From NCBI RefSeq assembly GCF_018122735.1, contig NZ_JAGRRD010000001.1:3267190-3331189 (forward strand): a DNA stretch of 64,000 nt, written 5' to 3'. Shown piece by piece: positions 9,233-17,885 of this stretch; position 1 is the first letter of the stretch, and each line of letters opens with the position of its first letter. The notes below the pieces were generated by a model. It saw only the letters and a list, made by a program, of their open reading frames with translations, searched no databases and was not told where the DNA came from. Position numbers and translations under genes: made by a program. The DNA comes from Azoarcus sp. L1K30. Its GTDB lineage: Bacteria > Pseudomonadota > Gammaproteobacteria > Burkholderiales > Rhodocyclaceae.

Positions 9233-11230
9233 CTAAAGCGTGTAGTCCGGGCAGTCGCGCGCGAAGGCGATGTAGTCGTCGAGCGCGGCCGGGTTGGCCA
9301 TTGCGTCCCGGTTCGCCGCCTTCGCCACCGGCACGCCCATGAGCAGCTTGCGCACCGGCACCTCCATCTTCTTGCCCGTGAGGGTGTAGGGAATCCGCTC
9401 CATGGCGTAGATGCGATCGGGCACATGGCGCGGGGAGTACTCGCTGCGCAGGCGCGCGCAGATGCGTTGTTCCATGGCCTCGTCCAGTGCCACGCCGGGT
9501 TCCAGTTTCACGAACAGGGGCATGAAGAAGCGCCCGCCCGACAGGTCGAGGCACACGATCAGGCTGTCCGCCACGCCTTCGATCGCCTCCACGCAGCGAT
9601 AGATGTCCGCCGTGCCGATTCTGACCCCGAAGCGGTTGAGCGTCGAGTCCGAGCGGCCATAGATGTAGCAGCCGCCGCGCGCGTTGATCTTCAGGTAATC
9701 CCCGTGGCGCCACAGGCCGGGGTACACCTCGAAGTAGGATTCCCGGTAGCGCACGTCGCCCGCGTCGTTCCAGAAACAGAGCGGCATCGATGGCATGGGC
9801 TGGCACACCACCAGTTCGCCCACCTCGTCCACCACCGGTTCGCCGGCATCGTTCAGGGACTTCACATCCGCGCCCAGCATGCGGGTCTGGATCTCGCCGG
9901 CGTACACCGGCAGGGTCGGCGAGGCACCGACAAAACCGGTGGCCACATCGGTGCCACCGCTCTGGGAGGTGAGCCACAGGTCGGGGTTGATGTTCTCGTA
10001 GCACCACACCATGGACTCGGGCGTCACCGGCGAGCCGCCCAGCAGGATGCCCTCGATGCGCGACAGGTCGTAGGTTTCGCGCGGATGGATGCCGCCCTTG
10101 GCCATCATGCCCACATAGGTGGGGCTGGCGCCGAAGAAGGTGGTGCCGGTGTCGGCGGCCATGCGCCACAGCACGTCCGGGTCCGGGTGGGCGGGGTTGC
10201 CGTCGTAAAGCACCGCCGCGGCACCCGACAGCAGCGAACCGACCACGATGTTCCACATCACCCAGCCGGTGGTGCTGTAGAAGAACATCACCCCGCCGGG
10301 CTTGAGGTTGAAGTGGAAGTGCGAGAGCTTGAGCATCTCCAGCGTGATGCCGCCATGCCCGTGCACGATGGGCTTGGGCAGGCCGGTGGTGCCCGAGGAA
10401 TAGACGATCCACAGGGGATGCTCGAAGGGCGTGGGCGCGAATTCGAAGCCGGGCACATCCGCCCCGTCCCGCACCACGTCCGGCCACAGGGCAACGCGCA
10501 CGCCCGGGGTCGCCGCCGGGCCGGGGTCGTCCGGATTCAGGTAGGGCAGGCAGACGATGGTCTCCAGCGTCGGCAGGCTGGCGGCGATCTCGCGGGATTC
10601 GGGCCGGCGGTCGAAGTCCTTGCCGCCGTAGCGGTAGCCGTCGATGGTGAACAGCACCTTGGGGCGGATCTGCACGAAGCGGTCGAGCACGCTCTTGACG
10701 CCGAAATCCGGCGAGCAGCTCGACCAGATCGCCCCCACCGCCGCCGTGGCCAGCATCGCCACCGCCGCCTGCGGGGTGTTGGGCAGATAGGACACCACCC
10801 GGTCGCCCTGCTCCACCCCGGTCTCGCGCAGCCAGGTGGCCAGGCAGCGCACCTGACGGGCCAGTTCGTCCCAACTCATGTGCTGCAGCGGAGCGAGCTC
10901 CGACAGGTGATGCAGGGCCACCTCGCCCGGCCGCGCCTGGCGCAGCAGCTGCTCGGTGAAGTTCAGCTGCGCGCCGGGAAACCAGCGCGCGCCCGGCATC
11001 ACCGGGTTCTCCAGCACCGCCCGGTAAGGGGTCGGTGAGCTGATGCCGAAGTAGTCCCACAGGGCTTCCCAGAACGCCGCCACATCCTTCACCGACCAGG
11101 CCCACAGGGCCGGGTAATCGGCGCAGTCCACCCCGCGCGCGCGCCGCAGCCAGTCGATGAACGCCGTCACGTTCGAATCGCGGGCGAAGGCCTCGCTCGG
11201 CGTCCACAGCAGATCGCCTTCATTGACCAT
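9233..11230 (-). CDS. Acetoacetyl-CoA-synthetase-like (beta-keto acid) CoA ligase
   Basis: 665 residues, the length of the acetoacetyl-CoA synthetase branch of the ANL superfamily. The ATG at 11230 opens MVNEGDLLWTPSEAF. The AMP-binding P-loop is YSSGTTGLPK, the A5 region is SQSGGTDVATGF, and the A8 hinge is GRSDSTLNRFGVRIG. The C-terminal lysine needed for adenylation is in LTGKKMEVPVRK. In the Aromatoleum acetophenone pathway a benzoylacetate-CoA ligase follows the carboxylase, and this gene holds the same place. Its substrate is therefore probably the beta-keto acid made by the Apc-like enzyme (inference). A general acetoacetate ligase is the alternative. Confidence 0.85.
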   Translation of the reverse strand: MVNEGDLLWTPSEAFARDSNVTAFIDWLRRARGVDCADYPALWAWSVKDVAAFWEALWDYFGISSPTPYRAVLENPVMPGARWFPGAQLNFTEQLLRQARPGEVALHHLSELAPLQHMSWDELARQVRCLATWLRETGVEQGDRVVSYLPNTPQAAVAMLATAAVGAIWSSCSPDFGVKSVLDRFVQIRPKVLFTIDGYRYGGKDFDRRPESREIAASLPTLETIVCLPYLNPDDPGPAATPGVRVALWPDVVRDGADVPGFEFAPTPFEHPLWIVYSSGTTGLPKPIVHGHGGITLEMLKLSHFHFNLKPGGVMFFYSTTGWVMWNIVVGSLLSGAAAVLYDGNPAHPDPDVLWRMAADTGTTFFGASPTYVGMMAKGGIHPRETYDLSRIEGILLGGSPVTPESMVWCYENINPDLWLTSQSGGTDVATGFVGASPTLPVYAGEIQTRMLGADVKSLNDAGEPVVDEVGELVVCQPMPSMPLCFWNDAGDVRYRESYFEVYPGLWRHGDYLKINARGGCYIYGRSDSTLNRFGVRIGTADIYRCVEAIEGVADSLIVCLDLSGGRFFMPLFVKLEPGVALDEAMEQRICARLRSEYSPRHVPDRIYAMERIPYTLTGKKMEVPVRKLLMGVPVAKAANRDAMANPAALDDYIAFARDCPDYTL

Positions 11231-11259
11231 GTCGCGTCTCCACTCTCGTTGTTGTTCTG

Positions 11260-12078
11260 TCAGGTGGCGGTCCAGCCGCCATCCACCGGCAGCTCCACGC
11301 CGGTGATCCAGGACGACGCCTCTGAAGCCAGGAAGCGCACCGCATGGGCAATGTCCGCCGGCTCGCCCATGCGCCCGATGGGATGGGCGTGCAGGAAGGC
11401 GGCACGCACCTCGTCCAGCGACGCGGTGCCGCCGGACAGGGCCTGGTTCTTGTGCAGGAAGGAATCGGCCATCTGGCTGGCGACCACGCCCGGATGGATG
11501 GAATTGCAGCGGATGCCGTAGCCGAGGCGGCCGCACTCGACCGCCACGTCCTTGGTAATCAGGCGCACCGCGCCCTTGCTGGCGCCATAGGCCGACAACC
11601 AGGGCACCCCGACGAGGCCGGCCACCGAGGACATGTTGATGATCGAGCCACCCCGCCCGGCCGCGCCGCCGGGCCGCATCGCGGTCACCGCCTGTTTGCA
11701 GCCGAGGAAGACGCCGTCCACATTGATGGTCATGAGGCGGCGGAAGTCATCGAGATCCACCTCGGTGATCGCCCCCATGATCTCGATGCCGGCGTTGTTC
11801 ACCAGCACGTCGAGGCCGCCGAAGCTGTCGACGGTGGCCGCGACGGCGGCCTCCCAGTCGGCTTCGCGGGTCACGTCGAGCGACAGGTAGTCGGCCTTTG
11901 CGCCGCTGGCGCGCAGCGTCGCGGCGGTGTCGTGGCCGATGTCGTCGAGCACATCGGTGAGCATCACCCGCGCACCGGCAGCGGCCAGGTGGCGGGCGCA
12001 TTCGGCGCCGATGCCGCGCGCCGCGCCGGTGATCAGCGCGACCTTGCCGTCGAGGCGGAAGGGATCGGCGGCGCTCAT
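11260..12078 (-). CDS. Short-chain dehydrogenase/reductase (secondary alcohol dehydrogenase candidate)
   Basis: 272 residues, a classical SDR. It has the TGAARGIGAE NAD-binding glycine motif near residue 17, the NNAGIEIMG strand, the catalytic Ser region (NMSSVAGLVG), the YGASKGAV active-site Tyr/Lys pair, and the C-terminal SSWITGVELPVDGGWTA. Its start overlaps the stop of the ApcE-like gene by 4 bp (ATGA), so they are co-translated. In the EbN1 acetophenone pathway an SDR (phenylethanol dehydrogenase) supplies the ketone, and this gene is the natural candidate for that step. Substrate specificity cannot be read from the sequence. Confidence 0.87.
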   Translation of the reverse strand: MSAADPFRLDGKVALITGAARGIGAECARHLAAAGARVMLTDVLDDIGHDTAATLRASGAKADYLSLDVTREADWEAAVAATVDSFGGLDVLVNNAGIEIMGAITEVDLDDFRRLMTINVDGVFLGCKQAVTAMRPGGAAGRGGSIINMSSVAGLVGVPWLSAYGASKGAVRLITKDVAVECGRLGYGIRCNSIHPGVVASQMADSFLHKNQALSGGTASLDEVRAAFLHAHPIGRMGEPADIAHAVRFLASEASSWITGVELPVDGGWTAT

Positions 12079-12956
12079 GCGGACACCTCCGCCAGTTCGG
12101 CCTGGCCTTCGCGACGGCGCAGCACGGCGAGACGATCGAGCACGGTCTCGGGCACCGCGTCGGCCGGGATCACGCCCTGGTAGAGCCGGGCATTCGCGGG
12201 CGCGAGCGCCTCGCCCCCGGCCATCCAGAAGACCTCGGGCACGCGTGCCTCGCGGCTGCCGGCGGGCGCGATCAGCACATCGAGCGCACCGGCCTCATGC
12301 ACCGGCAGCAGGCCGGCCGGATCGAGCAGGCCGATGGCCCAGCGGAAGTGCCGGCAGGTCTTGAACACCGATTCGTACAGGGCCAGATCCTCGCCACTGC
12401 GGGCGCCGTCGTCGGGCGACTCGCACAGCAGCACCAGGTCGACACCCGCCGTGGCGAACTCGCCCAAAAAATTGGCGACATACACCGCCGCGCCATCGAT
12501 CTCGTCCGGGTCGCTCGCCACCTCTGCCGCCATCGGCTCGCCATGGGCCACGGCGTAGGCGGCGGCCAGCCACTGGCGTGGCGAGGGCAGCACCAGCGCC
12601 AGCGGACGCTCGCCGTCGGCGGCGCGCAACGGCCCCAGCAGGGCGGACACCGCCTGACGCAGGCCGGCGTCCTCGAGCAGGCGGCGCAGCGGGTAGGCCG
12701 GCCGCTTCTTCTCGCCCAGGGCGCTCGACAAGGCTGGATTGGCCCGCAGCAGCGCCTCGGCGATGCGCGCCACCGGGACCGTGATCACGTCGGAGCCCAG
12801 CAGGCCCTGGGCCTTGCCGTGGAAGGCGGCGAAGGCCGCCTCGTCGAGCCAGGGAATGCCGGCGGCGCCGGCCAGTTTGGCCCCGGCGTAGTCGTAGAAA
12901 TCCAGCCACACCAGCGGCTCGCCGCCGGCCAGCCGATTCATGAAAGCAGTCTGCAT
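12075..12956 (-). CDS. apcE: Acetophenone-carboxylase-type epsilon subunit
   Basis: 293 residues with no common catalytic motif visible. The N-terminus (FMNRLAGGEPLVWLDFYDYAGAK) is followed by an Ala/Leu-rich alpha/beta protein. Length, and position after the hydantoinase-B-like subunit, match the fifth (about 34 kDa) subunit of acetophenone carboxylase, which is needed for activity together with the four-subunit core. I recognise it mainly by this context and size. It is co-translated with the SDR downstream through a 4-bp overlap and lies 24 bp after the ApcD-like gene. Confidence 0.7.
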   Translation of the reverse strand: MQTAFMNRLAGGEPLVWLDFYDYAGAKLAGAAGIPWLDEAAFAAFHGKAQGLLGSDVITVPVARIAEALLRANPALSSALGEKKRPAYPLRRLLEDAGLRQAVSALLGPLRAADGERPLALVLPSPRQWLAAAYAVAHGEPMAAEVASDPDEIDGAAVYVANFLGEFATAGVDLVLLCESPDDGARSGEDLALYESVFKTCRHFRWAIGLLDPAGLLPVHEAGALDVLIAPAGSREARVPEVFWMAGGEALAPANARLYQGVIPADAVPETVLDRLAVLRRREGQAELAEVSA

Positions 12957-12980
12957 CGGAGTCCTCCCGCAGGATATCGG

Positions 12981-15248
12981 TCAGCCACGCCCGGCCGTCG
13001 CGGCGGCCAGTTGCGCTTCGAGTTCGGCGATGCGCACATCCTTGGGGTTGGGCATCATCACGCCGGTCACCGCGCCACGCGCCATCACCACCCGGCCGGC
13101 GCCCTGGCCCGCGTAGATGCGGGTGGGGTCGTCCCAGCTACCGTAGTAGGGCAGGTCCTCGGGCGGCTCCGCGCGCACCCACTCGGCCACGAACTGGTCG
13201 AAGGGCTTGCCCCGGCGCTTGCGCGCCTCGCGCTCGGCGGCGCGGGCGGCGCGGGTGGCTTCCACATCGAGCACCAGCGAGTCCTCGTCGTACACCACGT
13301 GGTAGAGCGCGCGGGCGGTCTCGTGGGAGATGAGGTCTTCCTCCAGGTCACGGATGACCAGGTTCGGGTCGCGGTCGAGCACGTCGCCGTAACCGGCGCC
13401 CGCGCCCTGGCAGATCATGTAGACCTCGCCCTCCTGCACCGGCTCGAAGGTCATCCCCATGTCGTAGGCGCCGTACTTGGCACCGGGGATGGCCTGCTCG
13501 TTCATGAGCTCGACCAGGTCGAACTTGAAGCTGCGCGGATCGGTCTTGAGGGTGTCGAAGACGTTCACCTCGCGGATCTTGCACAAGGTGTAGACCGGCG
13601 AGGCGTAACCGCCGAAGAGCCCGTAGGCGCTCGGATGCAGCGAGCCGGTGCCGCCGGTCATGAAGCCCCAGAAGCCGGCGTCGCGGCTGGTGATGAGCTG
13701 CTCGTAGCCGAGGCCGCCGCGGTACTTGCCGAAGCCGACCCGGTCCTTGGTCAGGTGCTGGGCCACCAGGCGCAGCACCGGCAGTTCCTCCTCGATCAGC
13801 TCCTGCTCGCCGGTGTCGCACATGTAGCCGAAGCACGGCGACACCGCATGCTCGCCGTCGCGGTTCTCGCGTGCGCCGCCGCCGTTGCCGTTGATGTCGG
13901 CGCAGAAATTGCCGGTCACCTCGCCATGCTGGGTCACCCCGCCGTAGATGAAGGTGTAGGGCTGGTTGAAGTGGGAGGAGTAGATCGCGGTGTAGCGCGT
14001 GGGGCAGCTGTACATGAACTTCGCCAGCGCGATGGTCGGCAGGGTGAAGGACTTGAACAGCGGGATCAGGCTCATGCAGTTGGGCGCGTCGAAGGACGAG
14101 TCCAGCAGCGAGTTCTCGTCCGAGAGCACCTCCACCGCCGAGAAGCAGGCCATGTTGTGCGGCAGGTCCGGCCAGATGTAGAGCAGGTAGGCCGTGGCGA
14201 TGCAGGTCTTGAGCGAGGCGACGGTGGTGTTGATGGAGCGGTTCACGAACTCCGGGCTGGAGCCGCGCACATCCAGGATCATGCGCTCGCCCTTCACGGT
14301 GACCGTGAGGTTGTACTTGATGAGCACGTTCTCGCGCAGGGTGCCGTCGATGAAGGCATGGGTGCGCACGGTGCCGTCGGGCATCTCGCGGATGCGGCGG
14401 CGCACCTCGATGTCCACATCCTCGATGTTCTTGCGCAGGCAGGCGATCAGGTTCTCCTTGCCATACTCGGCGATCACCGCGCGGATGCGCTCGATCAGGC
14501 GCAGGCAGGCATGCAGCTTGACCTTCACGTCCTCGTACTGGAGCTTGGGATCGCGCACCGAGTTCTGCAGGAAGGTGAGCAGGTCGCGCCTCACCTGGTA
14601 GTTCTCGACGATGCGGAAGGGCGGCATCTTGAGCCCCTCGTCCCACTTGCTCTCGGCCGCCGCCGGCATGCCGCCGGGCTCGCAGGCGCCGTTCTCGCCC
14701 TCGTGGATGGTGGAGGACACCCAGCAGATCACCTCTCCCTCGTGGAACACCGGCATGATCATGCTCTGGTCGGTGTTGTGGATGTTGCCGTAGCGCGAGT
14801 CGTTGTGGATGAAGCCGTCGCCGTCGTGCAGGCCCACGGTGGGGTCCTTGGCCCAGTACTTGGCGATGAACTTGAGCGGGTAGTGGCACACGCCCGAGAA
14901 CACCACCACGCCTTTCGGGCTGATCGACGACAGGTCGCCGGTGGCGGTGTAGACCGCGGTCACCAGGTCGCCCCATTTGGCGCCCGGCGCGGTGCCCATC
15001 TGCTCGACCATGTCGTAGGTCTCGTCCAGCGCCGCATGCAGCCGGCCGCGCACCAGGTTGAGCGCGTGGGGGTCGAGCTCACCCTGCAGCAGCTCGTCCT
15101 CGATGGCGCTGCGCGGGCCGATGGTGTGGTCGCGCATGATCGCCGGGTCGGGTCCGTAGAACAGCGAGTGCTCATCCAGGAAGGTGTTCAGCAGGGCCTG
15201 CTCGTCGGCGCTCAGGGCGTCTTTCATTTGCTTGTCGGTATGTCCCAT
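12981..15248 (-). CDS. apcD: Ketone carboxylase, hydantoinase-B-like subunit
   Basis: 755 residues of the HyuB/acetone-carboxylase alpha family. Features typical of the family are HEGENGACEPGGMPA near residue 175, a long central region with GRENRDGEHAV-like glycine-rich stretches (GNGGGARENRDGEHA), and PHNMACFSAVEV. In acetophenone carboxylase this subunit forms the carboxylation site where phosphoenol ketone and carboxyphosphate-derived CO2 meet. It follows the ApcC-like subunit by 33 bp in the same operon. The gene is slightly longer than many HyuB proteins because of a charged C-terminal tail ending in AELEAQLAAATAGRG, probably a short coiled coil. Confidence 0.87.
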   Translation of the reverse strand: MGHTDKQMKDALSADEQALLNTFLDEHSLFYGPDPAIMRDHTIGPRSAIEDELLQGELDPHALNLVRGRLHAALDETYDMVEQMGTAPGAKWGDLVTAVYTATGDLSSISPKGVVVFSGVCHYPLKFIAKYWAKDPTVGLHDGDGFIHNDSRYGNIHNTDQSMIMPVFHEGEVICWVSSTIHEGENGACEPGGMPAAAESKWDEGLKMPPFRIVENYQVRRDLLTFLQNSVRDPKLQYEDVKVKLHACLRLIERIRAVIAEYGKENLIACLRKNIEDVDIEVRRRIREMPDGTVRTHAFIDGTLRENVLIKYNLTVTVKGERMILDVRGSSPEFVNRSINTTVASLKTCIATAYLLYIWPDLPHNMACFSAVEVLSDENSLLDSSFDAPNCMSLIPLFKSFTLPTIALAKFMYSCPTRYTAIYSSHFNQPYTFIYGGVTQHGEVTGNFCADINGNGGGARENRDGEHAVSPCFGYMCDTGEQELIEEELPVLRLVAQHLTKDRVGFGKYRGGLGYEQLITSRDAGFWGFMTGGTGSLHPSAYGLFGGYASPVYTLCKIREVNVFDTLKTDPRSFKFDLVELMNEQAIPGAKYGAYDMGMTFEPVQEGEVYMICQGAGAGYGDVLDRDPNLVIRDLEEDLISHETARALYHVVYDEDSLVLDVEATRAARAAEREARKRRGKPFDQFVAEWVRAEPPEDLPYYGSWDDPTRIYAGQGAGRVVMARGAVTGVMMPNPKDVRIAELEAQLAAATAGRG

Positions 15249-15281
15249 ATCGGTCTCCGCGAATGGCTTGTCTGGGGGGCG

Positions 15282-17417
15282 TCAGCCGGCGAGCTGGTTG
15301 AACCACACGGCGCCCTGGCCGGCGGCCCGGAACTGCCAGCCGGGCTCGACCAGGTAGGTGGTGGCCGGGGTCACGACGATGGCCGGCCCCTCGATGCGGG
15401 TGCCGTCGGCCAGCGCCGAGTCGTCGTAGATGGGCGTATCTACCGCGCCCTCGATGCCGACGAAGTGGCACTCGCGACGCCCTACCGGCGCGCCCGGTGC
15501 CTTGTCCGGCCCGGTCGGCTTGATGCCGGCGAAGCGCACGGTCTCCAGCTCCACGTAGGCGCACACCCGGATGGTGTTGATGCGCACGCCGGCTTCCGGC
15601 GCCTGGCTGCCGGCCCCGAAGCGGTCGCCGTAGCGGGTGTGGAACTGCTCCATGAGCTTGAGCACGTCGGCCAGGCTGGCGAGGCGGTTGAGGTCGGTGA
15701 CCACGGCGGTCTCGACCCGCTGGTTGCCGTAGCGCATGTCCAGCTCCAGCCGGTAGCGGATGTCCTCGGCGCGCATGCCCTGGCGCGTCAGGTCTTCACG
15801 GCCGCGGCTTTCCAGGTCGGCAACGATCTCGTTGAAGCGGGCGTAGTCGCTGAACATCTGCTTGCGGTTCGAATCGAACAGCACCATGAACACCGAGGAT
15901 TCATGGATGTGCATCTGGTGCATGTTGCCGGCACCGCAGGCCGAGAACACCGAACTGTAGGGCGGCGCGAGGATGGCGCCGATGCCCAGGCTGCGGGCGA
16001 TACCGCAGGCGTGCAGCGGGCCGTTGCCGCCGTAGGCCAGCATGGTGAACTGGCCGGGGTCGTAGCCGCGGGCACGCAGCTCGGCGGCCATGCCGTTGGC
16101 CATGTTGGCGTCCACCGTCTGCTTGATGAGCTTGCACACCTCGATGGTGTCCAGGTCCAGCTCGTCGCACAGGGTGTCCTCGATGGCCCGTTTGGCCCGC
16201 CGCGGGTTGAGCTTGATCTTGCCGCCGGCGTAGTTCTCCGGGTCGAGGTAGCCGAGCAGCAGGTCGGTGTCGGTGACCGTGGGCTTGAGGCCGCCGCGGT
16301 CGTAGCTGGCCGGGCCGGGATCGGAGCCCGCGCTTTCGGGGCCGACCTTGACCGTGTGGTACATGCGGTCGTAGCTGGCCACCGAGCCGCCACCGGCGCC
16401 CAGGGTGACCAGGTGCACCATGGGCACGCTGACCATCCAGCGCTCGATCACCGGGTTGAAGTCGTAGTGCTTGACCCCGCCCTCGACCACGATGCCGATG
16501 TCGAAGCTGGTGCCGCCCATGTCGGTGGCCACCACGTTGCCCAGGCCCGCTTCCATGGCCAGATGTTCCGAGGCCGCCACGCCCGACACCGGGCCGGAAT
16601 GCACCGTCTGCAGCGCGTCGGTGGAGTTGAGCTGGGCCATGCCGCCGGAGTTGTGCACCACCAGCATCGGCCGCTGGTAGCCGGAATTACGCAGGTTCAG
16701 TTCCAGCGTGCCGAGGCCGTGGTACATGACCTTGTGCAGAAAGGCATCCATGATCGCCGACATGCCGCGCACATACTCGCCCTTGCGCCCCGCCACCTGG
16801 TGGGAGAGCACGATGGGCAGCGCACCGAGCATGTGGGCGGGGTATTCCTCGAGGAAGATCTCGCGCACCCGCAACTCATGGGCGGGGTTCACCACGCTGT
16901 TGGCGAGCATCACCACCAGCGCTTCGGCGCCCTTGTCCACCAGCTCGCGCAGCTGCAGGCGCAGGTCGTCCTCGTCGATGTCCATCACCACCGCGCCCTT
17001 GTAGTCGATGCGCTCGCGCACCTGGCGGATCATGGGGATGGGCACCAGCGGATCGGGCCGCGCGGCGTTGGGGACGTCCATCTGCCGGCTGATGTCCAGA
17101 CCCTCGCCATAGCCGCGCCCACGCGAGATGGGCAGCACGCTCTTGAAGCCGGCGGTGACCAGCACCGCCACCTTGGGGCCACGCCGTTCGATCAGCGCAT
17201 TGGTGCCCAGGGTGGTGGCGTAGCGCACCGAGTCCACCTCGGAGAGCAGGGCTTCGCGATCGACCCCGAGGTCGCCGCAGGCGTAGTCGAGGGCCTCGTT
17301 GAAGCCCAGCGCCAGGTTGTGATGCGTGGTCAGCGCCTTGCGCTGCACATAGTTGCCGTCCCACACGACGAAGCAGTCGGTGAAGGTGCCACCGATGTCT
17401 ACAGCCACCCGTTTCAT
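15282..17417 (-). CDS. apcC: Ketone carboxylase, hydantoinase-A-like ATPase subunit (larger)
   Basis: 711 residues of the HyuA/oxoprolinase fold (actin-like ATPase). The N-terminal phosphate loop is MKRVAVDIGGTFTDCFVV, and the second nucleotide site is VVATDMGGTSFDIGIV. A GAGGGSVASYDRM segment and an AYGGNGPLHACGIA segment are the expected family signatures. In the acetophenone enzyme two different HyuA-like subunits share the core and use two ATP per carboxylation to phosphorylate ketone and bicarbonate. This is the larger of the two here. It lies 22 bp after the small zinc subunit gene. Confidence 0.88.
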   Translation of the reverse strand: MKRVAVDIGGTFTDCFVVWDGNYVQRKALTTHHNLALGFNEALDYACGDLGVDREALLSEVDSVRYATTLGTNALIERRGPKVAVLVTAGFKSVLPISRGRGYGEGLDISRQMDVPNAARPDPLVPIPMIRQVRERIDYKGAVVMDIDEDDLRLQLRELVDKGAEALVVMLANSVVNPAHELRVREIFLEEYPAHMLGALPIVLSHQVAGRKGEYVRGMSAIMDAFLHKVMYHGLGTLELNLRNSGYQRPMLVVHNSGGMAQLNSTDALQTVHSGPVSGVAASEHLAMEAGLGNVVATDMGGTSFDIGIVVEGGVKHYDFNPVIERWMVSVPMVHLVTLGAGGGSVASYDRMYHTVKVGPESAGSDPGPASYDRGGLKPTVTDTDLLLGYLDPENYAGGKIKLNPRRAKRAIEDTLCDELDLDTIEVCKLIKQTVDANMANGMAAELRARGYDPGQFTMLAYGGNGPLHACGIARSLGIGAILAPPYSSVFSACGAGNMHQMHIHESSVFMVLFDSNRKQMFSDYARFNEIVADLESRGREDLTRQGMRAEDIRYRLELDMRYGNQRVETAVVTDLNRLASLADVLKLMEQFHTRYGDRFGAGSQAPEAGVRINTIRVCAYVELETVRFAGIKPTGPDKAPGAPVGRRECHFVGIEGAVDTPIYDDSALADGTRIEGPAIVVTPATTYLVEPGWQFRAAGQGAVWFNQLAG

Positions 17418-17439
17418 GTTTTGGATTCCTCGTCAGTGC

Positions 17440-17850
17440 TCAATGGGCGTGGGTGTGGCGCAGCTGCTTGATGCGCTCGTCGTCGTCCGGGATCTCGCGA
17501 ACCGCCGGGGCGGGCCGGTCCTTCCATTGCGCCCTCAGCGCGTCGATGTCGAACTCCATGTCATGCAGCGGCGGGTGGCCGGGCACGGTGTATTCGGTCT
17601 CGACCATCGTTCCGCAGGAGGGGCAGTAGTATTCGAGCAACGCGCACCACGCCGGGTCCGGCGCGAAGCTGCGCTGGTACTTGGTGGTGTCGAGCAGCGG
17701 CTTGTGGATCTCGCGCGGGTTGCGGTCATACACCAGCAGGCCCTTCTTGTAGTTCTCGCGGGCGCTCTGGATCAAATGGCCGCAGCAACGGCATTCCCAC
17801 ATCTCGCGATCGAGGTCGATCGCCAGGTATTCGGTCATCGGTATTTTCAT
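17440..17850 (-). CDS. apcB: Ketone carboxylase small zinc subunit
   Basis: 136 residues. Cysteines at 20, 22 and 23 (WECRCCGHL) and at 76 and 79 (YYCPSCGTM) form a likely zinc-ribbon site, as in the gamma subunit of acetone carboxylase and the 15-kDa acetophenone carboxylase subunit. It is cytoplasmic, basic in the middle and acidic at the end. It sits between the two hydantoinase-A-like genes, the order seen in the acetophenone carboxylase operon (70, 15, large, large, 34 kDa). Confidence 0.85.
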   Translation of the reverse strand: MKIPMTEYLAIDLDREMWECRCCGHLIQSARENYKKGLLVYDRNPREIHKPLLDTTKYQRSFAPDPAWCALLEYYCPSCGTMVETEYTVPGHPPLHDMEFDIDALRAQWKDRPAPAVREIPDDDERIKQLRHTHAH

Positions 17851-17885
17851 TGTGTGTCTCCTCGGAATTCGGCGTGGCGTGTGCG

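Noticed and set aside
12297-17471. A 1724-residue open frame on the plus strand opposite the carboxylase genes
   Set aside because: It is an antisense shadow produced by high GC third positions of the real minus-strand apc genes; composition is His/Ala/Gly-rich with no domain or ribosome site.
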